Assembly (NCBI RefSeq): GCF_016905445.1
Contig: NZ_JAFEXF010000001.1
Span: forward strand, 62,001-126,000
Source: Streptomyces sp. G44
GTDB lineage: Bacteria > Actinomycetota > Actinomycetes > Streptomycetales > Streptomycetaceae
Reading direction: 5' to 3'
DNA length: 64,000 nt
Position 1 is the stretch's first letter, and the number at the start of each line of letters is the position of its first letter. Below the pieces are notes generated by a model. That model did no database searches. It saw only the letters and a program-made list of their open reading frames with translations, and was not told the origin of the DNA. A program made the translations under genes and the position numbers. Shown piece after piece: positions 25,794-34,558 of this stretch.

Positions 25794-26204
25794 TTGCCCC
25801 ACTCGACGTCCACCGAGATAGCCGGACGGATCGAGGACCTGTACGGCGCACCGCTCGCCGAGCTCGAAGCCCACGCGCAGGACCAGCCGCCCGGCATGCT
25901 CTCCGCCCTGCTCGGCATGCACGACGCCCTCACCCTCGCCGAGCGCAGCATCGACTTCCATCGCGACCGCCTCGCCCAGCTCCTCCATCCCGAGCGGCAG
26001 ATCGGCGGACACGAGGTCTCCCACCTTCTCGACGGCGCCCGTCGGCTCGCCGAAGCGGTCGCCGTCCGCGACGTCCAGGCCAAGTCGGTCTCCGCCGTTC
26101 TCCAGAGCCTTGCCCGCGTCCCCGCGCCTGCACCGCCCCCGGCCACCGCGCCAGCTGTACCCGCCCCGCCCGTCCCGGCTGCGAGCCCGGCACGAAGCCG
26201 CTGA
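25794..26204 (+). CDS. Unknown helical protein, paralogue of the previous gene
   Basis: 136 aa; TTG at 25794 with GAAAG seven bases upstream. GRIEDLYGAPLAELEAHAQD, LTLAERSIDFHRDRLAQLLH and GGHEVSHLLDGARRLAEAVA align with the corresponding segments of the 25334 product. The tail is Pro/Ala. The pair could form a heterodimer (inference). It ends 40 bp before the HxlR-type regulator. Confidence 0.66.
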   Translation: MPHSTSTEIAGRIEDLYGAPLAELEAHAQDQPPGMLSALLGMHDALTLAERSIDFHRDRLAQLLHPERQIGGHEVSHLLDGARRLAEAVAVRDVQAKSVSAVLQSLARVPAPAPPPATAPAVPAPPVPAASPARSR

Positions 26205-26244
26205 CCCGCGGGCATCCCCCTTCACTCACCCAGGAGTTCCTCCC

Positions 26245-27093
26245 TTGGCCATCACCGGTCTGCCCCCTGACACCGACGCTGACATCGCGCGGGTCACCGA
26301 GGCGCTCGCCATGATCACTCCGCGATGGAACGTGCGGATCCTGCTCGCACTCTCCGGGCCACCGCTCCGGTACAGCGAGCTGGCGGCCAAGGTGTCCTGG
26401 CTGCAGAACGGCCAGCTCCACCCCAAGCTCAAGTCGCTGTGCGACGTCGGCCTCGTCCAGCGCACCGAACACACCTCGCGGCACGTCACCTACGGACACA
26501 CCGACCGCGGCGCAGCCCTTCTGCCGGTGCTGCCGATGATCGTCACCTGGGCCGAGGAGCACCTGGAGAAGGCGGACCGCCCGCTGCCCGCGATCGAGCA
26601 GATCGAGGACAGCCTCACCCTTCTCATCCGGCGGCATGCCGCCGCCATCCTGTGGGTGCTCAAGCAGCGCGGGGAGGTCAGCGGCCGGGCGCTGGCCAGG
26701 ATCGTCATGCCCAGCAGCGACTGGACCAACATCTACCCGCCGCTGCGGCAGCTCGTGGCCGACGGCCTGGTCGACACCGAGGGCATAGGCCAGCCCTACC
26801 GGCTGTCCGTGGCGGGTGACGGCCTAGGGCCCGTCTTCGGCGCCCTGTCCGCGTGGTCCGCCGGACAGCCGCTCACCCATGCTGCCCAGCACCCGGTGTG
26901 GGGGCGCCCGGGGGCCGTACCCGCGCCGAAGCCGTGGGTCAGCAATGTGTCCCTGCCGACTCCCTCAGCCTCGTCGGCTGTCCGGGTTGCGGGGGCCTCT
27001 CGCCCGACGTGGCAGACCCGCGACCTGTTCTCGCACACCGCGACCGTCCGCCCGAAGGTGGCGCTTACGGCGGGAGGTCCGCGTCGCCGATGA
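26245..27093 (+). CDS. HxlR-type winged-helix regulator with two wings, 282 aa
   Basis: TTG at 26245 with CAGGAG eight bases upstream. The N-terminal HxlR domain is clear: ALAMITPRWNVRILLALSGP, RYSELAAKVSWLQNGQLHPK, LKSLCDVGLVQRTEHTSRHV, and the wing YGHTDRGAALLPVLPMIVTW. A second, weaker winged-helix repeat follows (HAAAILWVLKQRGEVSGRAL...SDWTNIYPPLRQLVADGLVD). The C-terminal 80 residues are disordered. It overlaps the next regulator (ATGA) and probably controls the exporter/ATP-grasp genes downstream (inference). Confidence 0.85.
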   Translation: MAITGLPPDTDADIARVTEALAMITPRWNVRILLALSGPPLRYSELAAKVSWLQNGQLHPKLKSLCDVGLVQRTEHTSRHVTYGHTDRGAALLPVLPMIVTWAEEHLEKADRPLPAIEQIEDSLTLLIRRHAAAILWVLKQRGEVSGRALARIVMPSSDWTNIYPPLRQLVADGLVDTEGIGQPYRLSVAGDGLGPVFGALSAWSAGQPLTHAAQHPVWGRPGAVPAPKPWVSNVSLPTPSASSAVRVAGASRPTWQTRDLFSHTATVRPKVALTAGGPRRR

Positions 27094-27608
27094 CCGCCTC
27101 CTTCCCTCCTGCCGAACTGCGCAACGCCTTCGCCCTGCTGTCCTCGCCGGGCCTGATCCGGCTGATCACCGAGATCGACGACAACGGGCCGATCCCGCCG
27201 AGAAGGCTCGCCGGCACTCTCCCCGACCTCTCGGCGCACCACCTTCGCCGGACCACCCACGTTGCCCGCGTGCACGGTCTCGTCCGGGTCGCACCGGGTG
27301 CCGGCCTTGCCCTCACCGAGGCCGGCTCGGAGCTGGCCGACTTCTACGACGCCACCGCACGCTGGGCCCGGCGCCACGCCTACCCCACCCCTGTCTGCGA
27401 CTTCACCACCCGCCTCCAGCACTCCCTCAGCCTGCTCGCCACCGCGCTCCTCGCCGACCGAGCTGACGGCTCCGCACGCCCAGCGGGCGAGGGCACGCCC
27501 TGCGCCGAGGCCGAGGCGGGTCTGGCGCACCCGCGCGCTCTGCTGGTCCAGTGGCTGAAGGCCAACCCGCAGGTCACCGTGCTCCTTGAAGCAGAGCCGG
27601 TCGCGTGA
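27090..27608 (+). CDS. Winged-helix regulator, 172 aa
   Basis: ATG at 27090 overlaps the HxlR gene stop. FALLSSPGLIRLITEIDDNG, PRRLAGTLPDLSAHHLRRTT, HVARVHGLVRVAPGAGLALT and EAGSELADFYDATARWARRH give a winged-helix DNA-binding fold of the HxlR/MarR kind. GTGA overlap with the MFS gene shows that exporter and regulators are one transcript. The ligand, if any, is unknown. Confidence 0.78.
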   Translation: MTASFPPAELRNAFALLSSPGLIRLITEIDDNGPIPPRRLAGTLPDLSAHHLRRTTHVARVHGLVRVAPGAGLALTEAGSELADFYDATARWARRHAYPTPVCDFTTRLQHSLSLLATALLADRADGSARPAGEGTPCAEAEAGLAHPRALLVQWLKANPQVTVLLEAEPVA

Positions 27609-28840
27609 GCGAAGGCGTCACCCCCCGGCACGCCCAGCACACCGGGGGACTGCTGCGTAGCATCTACCTGCCGCGCACGGTGGACGCCCTCGCGTTCGCC
27701 ATGTCCACCTACGGCATCCCGCTCCTGGTGCTGGTCACCACGCGCTCCGCGGCCTTGACGGGCCTGGCGTTCGCCCTGGAGTGGGTGCCCAGGTTGGCAG
27801 CGTTCGGGTGGACCGGCGGGATTGTTGACCGGCGCGGGGCATCGGTCGTCTTCTTCCTCGCCTCCCTCGGCCGCGCGCTGGTCGTCGCCGCCGGCGCGAT
27901 CCTTCTCTACCTCCACCCATCCGGCGCCGTGGCGAGCGTGACGGTGATGGCACTCGCGGCCACCACAGGCGTGCTCACCGAGTTCAGTTACATCGCGGCC
28001 GAGACCGCGGGCGCAGCCGCCGGCCGCCGAGCAGGTGCGCGGGCCCACCGTGTCCAGGCCGTGCTGCTCGGGATCGACCAGACCGCCACCCTGGCCGGCC
28101 CGGCACTGGCAGGTCTGCTGCTGCTCGCCGGACCTTGGCAGATGCTCGCGGTGATCACGGTGTTCTCGCTGCTCGCCGCGCTGCTCGCCCTGCGCACACC
28201 GCCGTCGCCGATCCCCCCGGCCCGAGCAGCGAAGGGCCACACGAGTGCGGGGCTGATCACCGGGTGGCGGACCATCCGGTCTCTGCCCGCGCTCGGCTGG
28301 CTCGTGACCGGACTGACCCTGTCCAACCTCGCCATCGGCTTCCTCCAGGCGGCCGGTCCGGTGATCGTCATCCACCACTACGGGCAGTCGGCCACCGCTG
28401 TCGGCCTGGTCTGGTCCGCCGCTGCCGGAGCGACGCTCCTCAGCGTCACGCTCTGCCGGTTCGCGATCGACCGCCTGGGACTGTGGCCGGTCGGCGCCGC
28501 CTGTGCCGCCATCGCCTCGCTCGCCACCCTCGCCGCCGCACAGGCCCCCGACTACTTGTCTTATCTGGTCCTGGTCGCGGTCCTGATGGCCGCAGAGGGG
28601 GGCATGACGGTCGTCCTGCGCACGCTGCGCTCCCGCCTGATCCCGCCCGAGAAGTTCGGCAGCACCCTCTCGGCGACCATCCTCATCCTCCTGCTGCCCT
28701 TCCCCGTCGCCGGCGTGCTCACCGCGATCACCCCGCCCGACGCGCTCGGCCACGTCATCACCGCGTGCGCCGTCCTGCAGGCCCTCGGACTGATCCCGGC
28801 CTTCGCCCGCCTGCGCACCGACCCCGCCCTGCGCACCTGA
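27605..28840 (+). CDS. MFS transporter (probable exporter), 411 aa
   Basis: GTG at 27605 overlaps the preceding stop. Twelve hydrophobic segments can be traced, with the MFS loop 2-3 motif as WTGGIVDRRGASVVFFLASL and LLLAGPWQMLAVITVFSLLA in the middle. No frame break, unlike the other two MFS genes in the window. Coupled to two winged-helix regulators and followed by an ATP-grasp ligase, it resembles the exporter of a small peptide or amino-acid-derived product. Substrate unknown. Confidence 0.85.
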   Translation: MSEGVTPRHAQHTGGLLRSIYLPRTVDALAFAMSTYGIPLLVLVTTRSAALTGLAFALEWVPRLAAFGWTGGIVDRRGASVVFFLASLGRALVVAAGAILLYLHPSGAVASVTVMALAATTGVLTEFSYIAAETAGAAAGRRAGARAHRVQAVLLGIDQTATLAGPALAGLLLLAGPWQMLAVITVFSLLAALLALRTPPSPIPPARAAKGHTSAGLITGWRTIRSLPALGWLVTGLTLSNLAIGFLQAAGPVIVIHHYGQSATAVGLVWSAAAGATLLSVTLCRFAIDRLGLWPVGAACAAIASLATLAAAQAPDYLSYLVLVAVLMAAEGGMTVVLRTLRSRLIPPEKFGSTLSATILILLLPFPVAGVLTAITPPDALGHVITACAVLQALGLIPAFARLRTDPALRT

Positions 28841-28876
28841 CCCGTTGCGCTTCCCCAGCCTGTGGAGAACTTCCCC

Positions 28877-29179
28877 ATGCCCGCTGCCTGCTCCAGGGCG
28901 AACCGTACGAGCGGTCGCACCATCACCGAGCAGTTCCACGCCTTCGACGCACAGAACCCGCACGTCTACCGCGCGCTCGAGCGCATGGCCGCCCGTCGCC
29001 TTGCCGCCGACGCCACGCGCATCAGCCTAAAGGACCTCTTCGAGGACCTGCGCCGACAACTCCCGTACGGCGTCCGCGGGCTGAACAACAACTACACCGC
29101 CCTCTACGCCAGGCGGCTCATCGCCGCGCATCCCCACTGGGCCAGCGCGTTCGAGCTACGCCGCCGCCGTGCCGACTGA
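28877..29179 (+). CDS. Small conserved mobile-element protein, 100 aa
   Basis: ATG at 28877 with GGAG nine bases upstream. The text ITEQFHAFDAQNPHVYRALE, ISLKDLFEDLRRQLPYGVRG, LNNNYTALYARRLIAAHPHW resembles a small protein family common in phages and mobile elements (NP.VY...LEDLR...NNN..ALYAR..). Function not established. It sits between exporter and ATP-grasp genes. Confidence 0.68.
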   Translation: MPAACSRANRTSGRTITEQFHAFDAQNPHVYRALERMAARRLAADATRISLKDLFEDLRRQLPYGVRGLNNNYTALYARRLIAAHPHWASAFELRRRRAD

Positions 29180-29227
29180 CAGCCCGCCTTCCCGTACTGC
29201 CGTCCAACGATCCGGAGAACTGCTTCC

Positions 29228-30457
29228 TTGTCCGCTCGTCCCCTCGTGCTCGTCGTCGCTCCCGGCGATGAGACCTATCGCGGCTACTGCCTTGAGCAGG
29301 TGGCTGCCGCGTACGACGTCGTCCTGCTGACCGGCACCGAGCCGTCATGGGAGAAGCCGTACATCGTCGACCACGCCGTCGTCGACCTCCACGGCGACGC
29401 CGCGCTGCTCGCCGCGGGCCGGGCTCTGGCGGCACGCCACGAACTCTCCGGCGTTGTCACCTGGCAGGAGTGGCATCTCGTGCCCACCGCCCGCCTTGCC
29501 CGTGCGCTCGGTCTGCCCGCGAACTTGGACGAGGTGATGCGGGCCTGCCGCAACAAGGCCACCGCCCGTACGCTGTTCGCCCGCCACGGGGTGCCGTCGG
29601 CCGCCTCGATGAAGGCCCGCACCCTGCTGGAGGCTGAACGGGCGACGGCGACCATCGGCTTCCCCGCCGTCATCAAGCCCGCCGCATCCGCCGGCAGCAT
29701 CGGCGTGATCCGCATCGACCGCCCCGAAGAACTGCCCGCCGCCTTCGAGTTCGCCTCAGCCGAAGCCAGCCAGAGCCGCGAGGACACCGGTGTCCTGGTC
29801 GAGGAGTACCTCGACGGCCCTGAGGTCTCCGTCGAGTGCGTCACCCACCGCGGGCAGACGACCGCCGTCGCCATGACCCGCAAGAGCCTCGGGCCCGCCC
29901 CGTACTTCTACGAGACCGGACACACCGTCGATGCCACCGACCCGCTCCTCGAACAGCTCGCCCCGGTGGCCGCCGCCGCGGTCAAAGCCATGGGGATCAC
30001 CGACGGCGTGCAACACGTCGAGATGCGCCTGGTCGGCGGCCGGCCCCGGCTGATCGAGGTCAACGCCAGGATCGGCGGCGACATGATCGGTCACCTCGTT
30101 CGCCTCGCCACCGGCATCGACCTGCCGAAGGCCGCCGCCGACCTCGCCTGCGGCCGAACCCCGGACCTCACGCGTACCCGCCGCCAGGCCGCAGGCATCC
30201 GCATGCTCTGCCCGGCCGCCTCCGGCATGCTCACGGATCGGCAGGTCAACCAGCCGTACGCCGCCCACACCCCTTGGCTGCGGCAGGTGCAATGGATGCG
30301 ACAGGTCGGCGACCTGCTCCTCCTTCCACCCGAGGGTGACCTGTTCACCGCCCGCGCCGGGTTCTACGTCGTCACCGGCCGCGACACCGCTGAGGTCAAC
30401 GAGCGCCTCGACACCGCCGCCGAAGAGATCACCGTGACCACGCGGGCGGAACGATGA
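29228..30457 (+). CDS. ATP-grasp ligase, 409 aa
   Basis: TTG at 29228 (TTG-TCC) with GGAG ten bases upstream. Preatp-grasp region VLVVAPGDETYRGYCLEQVA, ATP-binding FPAVIKPAASAGSIGVIRI and LVEEYLDGPEVSVECV, and the metal/phosphate site RLIEVNARIGGDMIGHLV. This is the carboxylate-amine ligase arrangement (ATP-activated acyl-phosphate, then amide bond), closest in style to L-amino acid ligases. Substrates cannot be read. With the MFS exporter and HxlR regulators it may make and export a dipeptide-like compound (inference). Coupled by ATGA to the DUF317 gene. Confidence 0.88.
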   Translation: MSARPLVLVVAPGDETYRGYCLEQVAAAYDVVLLTGTEPSWEKPYIVDHAVVDLHGDAALLAAGRALAARHELSGVVTWQEWHLVPTARLARALGLPANLDEVMRACRNKATARTLFARHGVPSAASMKARTLLEAERATATIGFPAVIKPAASAGSIGVIRIDRPEELPAAFEFASAEASQSREDTGVLVEEYLDGPEVSVECVTHRGQTTAVAMTRKSLGPAPYFYETGHTVDATDPLLEQLAPVAAAAVKAMGITDGVQHVEMRLVGGRPRLIEVNARIGGDMIGHLVRLATGIDLPKAAADLACGRTPDLTRTRRQAAGIRMLCPAASGMLTDRQVNQPYAAHTPWLRQVQWMRQVGDLLLLPPEGDLFTARAGFYVVTGRDTAEVNERLDTAAEEITVTTRAER

Positions 30458-31326
30458 GCCACCAGCCCGACGCGCGCCACGACATCGACGGAGACGTCTA
30501 CGTCTCCCCGCGCTACCTTGCCTCCACCACCGGGATCGGCGACCCCGCCCTCGCCCCGCTCCTCGACCTCGGCGGGGACCTCCAGCACGACGAGGACGGC
30601 AACGTCTATGTGAGCGCCCCCGACCGGCGCGTACGCCTGGGCTACCTGCCCGAAGGCGAGGACGACGGGCTCTGGCGCATCAACGCCTACAAGGACCCGT
30701 TCGGCACACCGACGTGGGGTGTTTGTTTCAACGACCGCTTCCCCACCGAGTTCGTGGCCGCCTTCACCACCGCTCTCGCCACGGCGTACGAACAGGGGCC
30801 GGCCGCCTACCTCACCAGGCCGGTCCCCGGGAGCGACGAGCACGATCCCTTCCTCGCCGTCGTCCCTCTCCTCAAGCAAGGCTGGGAGATCGACCGTCCG
30901 CGCTGGGGCGTCTTCGCGGTCCACTCCCCGGACGGGCTCGCCGGTCTGGAGTTCACCACCGGCGACCTCGATCCGGAAGCCGAGCTGGCCACGCGCGACG
31001 CCCGCTGGCAGCTGTGGGCCGGCAAGTCCGCCGACCGCCCCGTCTGGTACGCGACGGCCAGCACCGATACCCCCGTCGCCCTGCTCACCGCCGTAACGCA
31101 GTGCGTCTCCGACCCGGCCCCGCTGCCCCGTTGGCGTCAGGACACGCTCAGCTACATCAAGGGCATGGCCAAGCTCACCCCCATCCTCCCTCCCGAGCCA
31201 CCGGCCCCCACCCCACTGGACGTCCAACGGGCTGCCGCATCACGCCGCCCGGCCGCACTCCCCGCTTCCAGCGTCCCGCGCTGGAGCACCACCAGCCGCC
31301 CGGCCTTGCCCGGCCCACGCCGATAA
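30454..31326 (+). CDS. DUF317-family protein with two repeats, 290 aa
   Basis: ATG at 30454 overlaps the ATP-grasp stop. Two DUF317 repeats are visible: VYVSAPDRRVRLGYLPEGED...WGVCFNDRFPTEFVAAFTTAL and GWEIDRPRWGVFAVHSPDGL...WYATASTDTPVALLTAVTQC. A Pro-rich tail follows. DUF317 proteins are confined mostly to Streptomyces and their plasmids and lack an assigned role. The W-x-a-x-F...P-x-x-h-h-a-a-h pattern repeats as in the 40593 and 41355 genes. Confidence 0.82.
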   Translation: MSHQPDARHDIDGDVYVSPRYLASTTGIGDPALAPLLDLGGDLQHDEDGNVYVSAPDRRVRLGYLPEGEDDGLWRINAYKDPFGTPTWGVCFNDRFPTEFVAAFTTALATAYEQGPAAYLTRPVPGSDEHDPFLAVVPLLKQGWEIDRPRWGVFAVHSPDGLAGLEFTTGDLDPEAELATRDARWQLWAGKSADRPVWYATASTDTPVALLTAVTQCVSDPAPLPRWRQDTLSYIKGMAKLTPILPPEPPAPTPLDVQRAAASRRPAALPASSVPRWSTTSRPALPGPRR

Positions 31327-31348
31327 CGACCTCGACCGGAGCCCCTTC

Positions 31349-31837
31349 TTGTCCCTGCAGGCCCCCGAGTTCTTCGCCGAACTGTGCCTCCCGTTCCACG
31401 ACAGCACCGTCGTGGGCAACACCTACTACGCAACCCCCACCCCGGGCGCACCGCTGCGGCTGCGGATCACCTTCACCGGAACCATCCACGCGGACACCTA
31501 CGGCGGCCTGCGCCTTGCGGTGCTCCACGCGGACCGGGGCGAGATCGATGCGGTGGCACTCAGCTTCGAGGACCACGGCACCTTCCACCGTCGCGACGAA
31601 GCCCACAACACCCGAAGCGGCACCAAGCAGTACGGCACGTTCGACAAGTACCACCGCCCCGGTCAGCCACCGTGGGAGGGCGCCGTCACCACCGGCCTGC
31701 GCGATGCCATCGAGCAGTACAGCGCCGTCTGGTTCCCGGGCGCGTGGACCGCGTCCGCGCCGAGCCGCGCTGCGGGCAGGACCGCCCACAAGGCTCCCGC
31801 CCCGCCAGCCATTCGCAGTGGTGGCCTCGCCCGCTGA
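31349..31837 (+). CDS. Unknown protein, 162 aa
   Basis: TTG at 31349 (TTG-TCC) with GGAG seven bases upstream. A beta-rich domain (FFAELCLPFHDSTVVGNTYY, LRLRITFTGTIHADTYGGLR, EIDAVALSFEDHGTFHRRD) with a Gly/Lys/Tyr loop (TRSGTKQYGTFDKYHRP) and a final helix (TTGLRDAIEQYSAVWF). No family recognised. Last of the tightly spaced plus-strand genes before the surface-protein gene. Confidence 0.68.
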   Translation: MSLQAPEFFAELCLPFHDSTVVGNTYYATPTPGAPLRLRITFTGTIHADTYGGLRLAVLHADRGEIDAVALSFEDHGTFHRRDEAHNTRSGTKQYGTFDKYHRPGQPPWEGAVTTGLRDAIEQYSAVWFPGAWTASAPSRAAGRTAHKAPAPPAIRSGGLAR

Positions 31838-31933
31838 ACCTTAAGTCCGCTCACCCGCCCGGCCGCCCGCGCCTCCGGTCGCTGGCCGGACCCGATGACC
31901 TCCCCACCACCTGATCAAGGAGACCCTCTTCCC

Positions 31934-32983
31934 GTGCATGCTCGTTTCGTCCGTGGCGCCGTCCGATCCGCTGCCGTCGCCGCCGCGGTGACCGGCACCC
32001 TCACCTGGGCGCCGGCCGCGACCGCCCAGTCGTCCGAGCCGACGCCCTCGGCCTCCGCTGCCTCCACCGAGACACCAGCCCCGGATGCGGGCAGCATCAC
32101 GATCACCAAGAAGGACACGGCCGGGGACGCCCTCCCCGGCGCCGAGTTCCTCCTGCTCGACTCCACCGGCAAGGAGACCGGACGCGGGAAGACCGACGCG
32201 CAGGGCAAGCTGACCTTCCCCGACCTTGCCCCCGGCGTGTACCGGCTGAAGGAGACGTCCTCCGGCAGTCCGCTCCACGAGGTCGTCGCCGACCAGGACG
32301 TCATCGTCACCCCCGGCGCGACTACACCGCTGACGATCACCGACCCGTTCAAGGCCGCCAAGGTTCTCCTCCAGGCCAAGGACGACAAGACCGGAAAGCT
32401 GCTGCCCGGCTCCACCGTGAACATCGGAACGGGCAGCGAGACCCTGCTCACCCTCACCACCGGGTCGCAGGGCACAGCCACCGGAGAACTACCCGTGGCC
32501 AGCCGGAAGACCGACTTCTGGGTGAAGCAGGTGAAGGCCCCCGCCGGCTACGACCTCTACAAGCCGTCGAAGACGTTCACCGCAGGCCCTGGCGCGCCGG
32601 TCACCGTGACCGTCACCAACGCCAAGACCGCCACCACTCCGAAGCCTGACTCGTCGGATAAGCCGACGCACGAGCCCACCGGCACCCCGTCCACACCTGC
32701 GGACAAGCCGAGCAGCAGCGGGACCGGCGGGACGAAGCCCTCCCCGACAGGCACCAGCACGCCGGACGCCGTCTCCTCGCCCACCGCAGCGGCCGACGGG
32801 TTGAACGACAACACGACGCCGAAGACTCCGGCTGGCTCCCTCGCCCACACCGGCGCCGACGCCACCACGTGGATTGCCGGCGGCGCCGGTCTCCTCGTCG
32901 CCGCAGGCACCGTCGCCCTGGTCGTTGCCCGCCGTCGTACGGCGGCCCAGCCCGAGCCGGACGACACCAGCGAGACCAGCTAA
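31934..32983 (+). CDS. SpaA-like surface protein with sortase signal, 349 aa
   Basis: GTG at 31934 with AAGGAG about eleven bases upstream. Signal peptide (SAAVAAAVTGTLTWAPAATA), then two Cna-B/SpaA-type prealbumin domains (SITITKKDTAGDALPGAEFL...GKLTFPDLAPGVYRLKETSS and KVLLQAKDDKTGKLLPGSTV...VKQVKAPAGYDLYK), a Ser/Thr/Pro wall-spanning stretch, and LAHTG at about 303-307 followed by a hydrophobic span and RRR. LAxTG is the class E sortase motif used in Streptomyces. It would be covalently wall-anchored, perhaps for mating contact (inference). A strong terminator follows. Confidence 0.9.
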   Translation: MHARFVRGAVRSAAVAAAVTGTLTWAPAATAQSSEPTPSASAASTETPAPDAGSITITKKDTAGDALPGAEFLLLDSTGKETGRGKTDAQGKLTFPDLAPGVYRLKETSSGSPLHEVVADQDVIVTPGATTPLTITDPFKAAKVLLQAKDDKTGKLLPGSTVNIGTGSETLLTLTTGSQGTATGELPVASRKTDFWVKQVKAPAGYDLYKPSKTFTAGPGAPVTVTVTNAKTATTPKPDSSDKPTHEPTGTPSTPADKPSSSGTGGTKPSPTGTSTPDAVSSPTAAADGLNDNTTPKTPAGSLAHTGADATTWIAGGAGLLVAAGTVALVVARRRTAAQPEPDDTSETS

Positions 32984-33004
32984 CCGAAGATCACCCCGCC
33001 ATCA

Positions 33005-33037
33005 GCAGGCCCCCGGGATGTCATCCCGGGGGCCTGC
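33005..33037. terminator. Strong bidirectional hairpin terminator
   Basis: A perfect 15-bp inverted repeat (GCAGGCCCCCGGGAT and ATCCCGGGGGCCTGC) with a 3-nt loop lies 22 bp after the stop of the surface-protein gene and 29 bp from the stop of the convergent ligase remnant. It would end transcription from both sides. Confidence 0.9.
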
Positions 33038-33065
33038 TCTCGTCTACCACCGGGCGGCGGCAGGG

Positions 33066-33712
33066 TCAGCCGCTGGAGGGCTGCGTGCCTTCCCCGAACA
33101 TCGGCACGTCGGCCACGGTGACGTCCAGGCGCGGCCGTACGAAGCGCAGCGGGTGTCTCCACGCACCTCGGTCGATGGCGGTGTCGGCACTGACTTCCGC
33201 GACCAGGTGGGGAACAACGAGGATCGGGTCGAGGGGTTCGCGGCTGCCCCATGTGGTGGTGAACCGTACGCCGGTCCACGGGTGGCCGGGGCCAGCGGGG
33301 TGGAGGTGGTCGGCGAGCTGGGCCGCGGCGTCCGGTTTCAGCGGCATGGTGCGCCCGACCGCACGCAGTCGGCCGTCTTCGTCGTAGCGTCCGAGGACGA
33401 GTATCCGCGGGCGCCGCAAGGTGCCGGTGATGCCTCCGATGATCGCTCCGGTCGTGTCGCGGCGGCGGACCTTGAACCAGCCTCTGGCTCCCGGCAGGTA
33501 ACGCTGACCCATGCCCGTGATTACCAGGCCCTCCACGCCCGGGACTTCCGTCCAGGAGGTCAGCCGCTCCTGGGCGAGGGCCGGGTCGGTCGTCATCGGG
33601 CACAGCGTCCACGGTGGCGACAACCCGCGCTCCCGGAACAGACCCTCCAGAGCAGCGCGGCGGCGCTCGTACGGTTCGGCGAGCAGCTCTTGGCCGGCTC
33701 GCTGTCCTATGC
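33066..33712 (-). pseudogene. ATP-dependent DNA ligase, C-terminal remnant
   Basis: The frame from about 33712 to 33066 matches the C-terminal part of LigC/LigD-type ligases: ELLAEPYERRRAALEGLF, VEGLVITGMGQRYLPGARGW with KVRRRDTT, the OB-fold region ILVLGRYDEDGRLRAVGRT and PWTGVRFTTTWGSREPLDPI. The adenylation half with the catalytic Lys is absent, and the homology stops at the repeat cluster at 33711. The remaining 215 residues cannot seal DNA. The loss looks caused by insertion or recombination at that cluster. Confidence 0.85.
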
Positions 33713-33883
33713 CATCGAAGGTTGAGCGCGCGCCATCGAACCTTGACCGACGCTCGCTTGTGTCATCGAGGATTGGTCGCGCTGGTCAAGGGCTGGCCTT
33801 GAAGAGGCCAGCCTGCTACGCGCGCCGGGATCGGCTGTGCGGGTCAAGCGCCCACGAACTCTGCACGCTGCTGACCTGGCACG

Positions 33884-34138
33884 ATGCCTGCATGGAAACT
33901 GGTTTCCCGTGGGGGTCCACACCGACTGTCGATCTTCGCCCTCTGGCGCGCCGACGCCATCGTGCTGTTCGACTGGCTGATGAGCACCGACCTGAACGCT
34001 GTGCCGATCACGCACCCAGCTCAGAAGCAGGCCCTTACGGACCTCTTGGCCCGCCTGGAGGAGGTGGACGTCACCGAGTCGACCGAGGAAGAGATTGCCG
34101 CAGCCCAGGACGAGGTGGCCAAGAACATGGGCTGGTAG
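33884..34138 (+). CDS. Small conserved actinobacterial protein, 84 aa
   Basis: The main part, RADAIVLFDWLMSTDLNAVP, THPAQKQALTDLLARLEEVD and EEIAAAQDEVAKNMGW, is a two-helix acidic protein of a type I have seen as a short hypothetical in many actinomycetes. The ATG at 33884 has no clear binding site, and an overlapping frame (METGFPWGSTPTVD) confuses the N-terminus. Lies inside the repeat-bounded element. Confidence 0.55.
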   Translation: MPAWKLVSRGGPHRLSIFALWRADAIVLFDWLMSTDLNAVPITHPAQKQALTDLLARLEEVDVTESTEEEIAAAQDEVAKNMGW

Positions 34139-34201
34139 GTGGGCGGAGGAGATACGCGCGAAACCGCCGCTTTCTCGCTCCGGAGCTCCTACAGTGGCCT
34201 C

Positions 34202-34558
34202 ATGAACATTCGCTGGGGTGGCTCGGTCTGGGAACTGATGCTGGTGAAGCGCGCGGTCGGGACAGCCCTGTCGAACTCGGCGAGCGGCGGGTACAGCACG
34301 CTCCTGCGCGACGGCGCCCGGAACTTGGTCGGCCACGCGGACCTGCTCAACGGGAGACGAGCCGTCGCCGGGCTTGTCGCGGTCTCCGCGGTAGCGGGCG
34401 GTGCGCTCACCGTCGCCACCATGAAGGTGACGCCGCACCTCAAGGCGAAGTTCCGCCCCGCGGCCCAGGACACGGCAAAGGAGGCGGCAGAAGCCACCTC
34501 CGACACCTCTGCTGAGGAGCCGGAAGCTCTCCAGGGGCCGCGGCTACGCGCTGTCTGA
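34202..34558 (+). CDS. Unknown protein with one hydrophobic segment, 118 aa
   Basis: ATG at 34202 lacks a binding site at normal distance, but TACAGT lies about ten bases upstream, so it may be leaderless. WELMLVKRAVGTALSNSASG and ARNLVGHADLLNGRRAV precede a hydrophobic stretch (AGLVAVSAVAGGALTVATM) and a charged C-terminus. Could be a small membrane protein. Second gene inside the repeat-bounded element. Confidence 0.5.
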   Translation: MNIRWGGSVWELMLVKRAVGTALSNSASGGYSTLLRDGARNLVGHADLLNGRRAVAGLVAVSAVAGGALTVATMKVTPHLKAKFRPAAQDTAKEAAEATSDTSAEEPEALQGPRLRAV

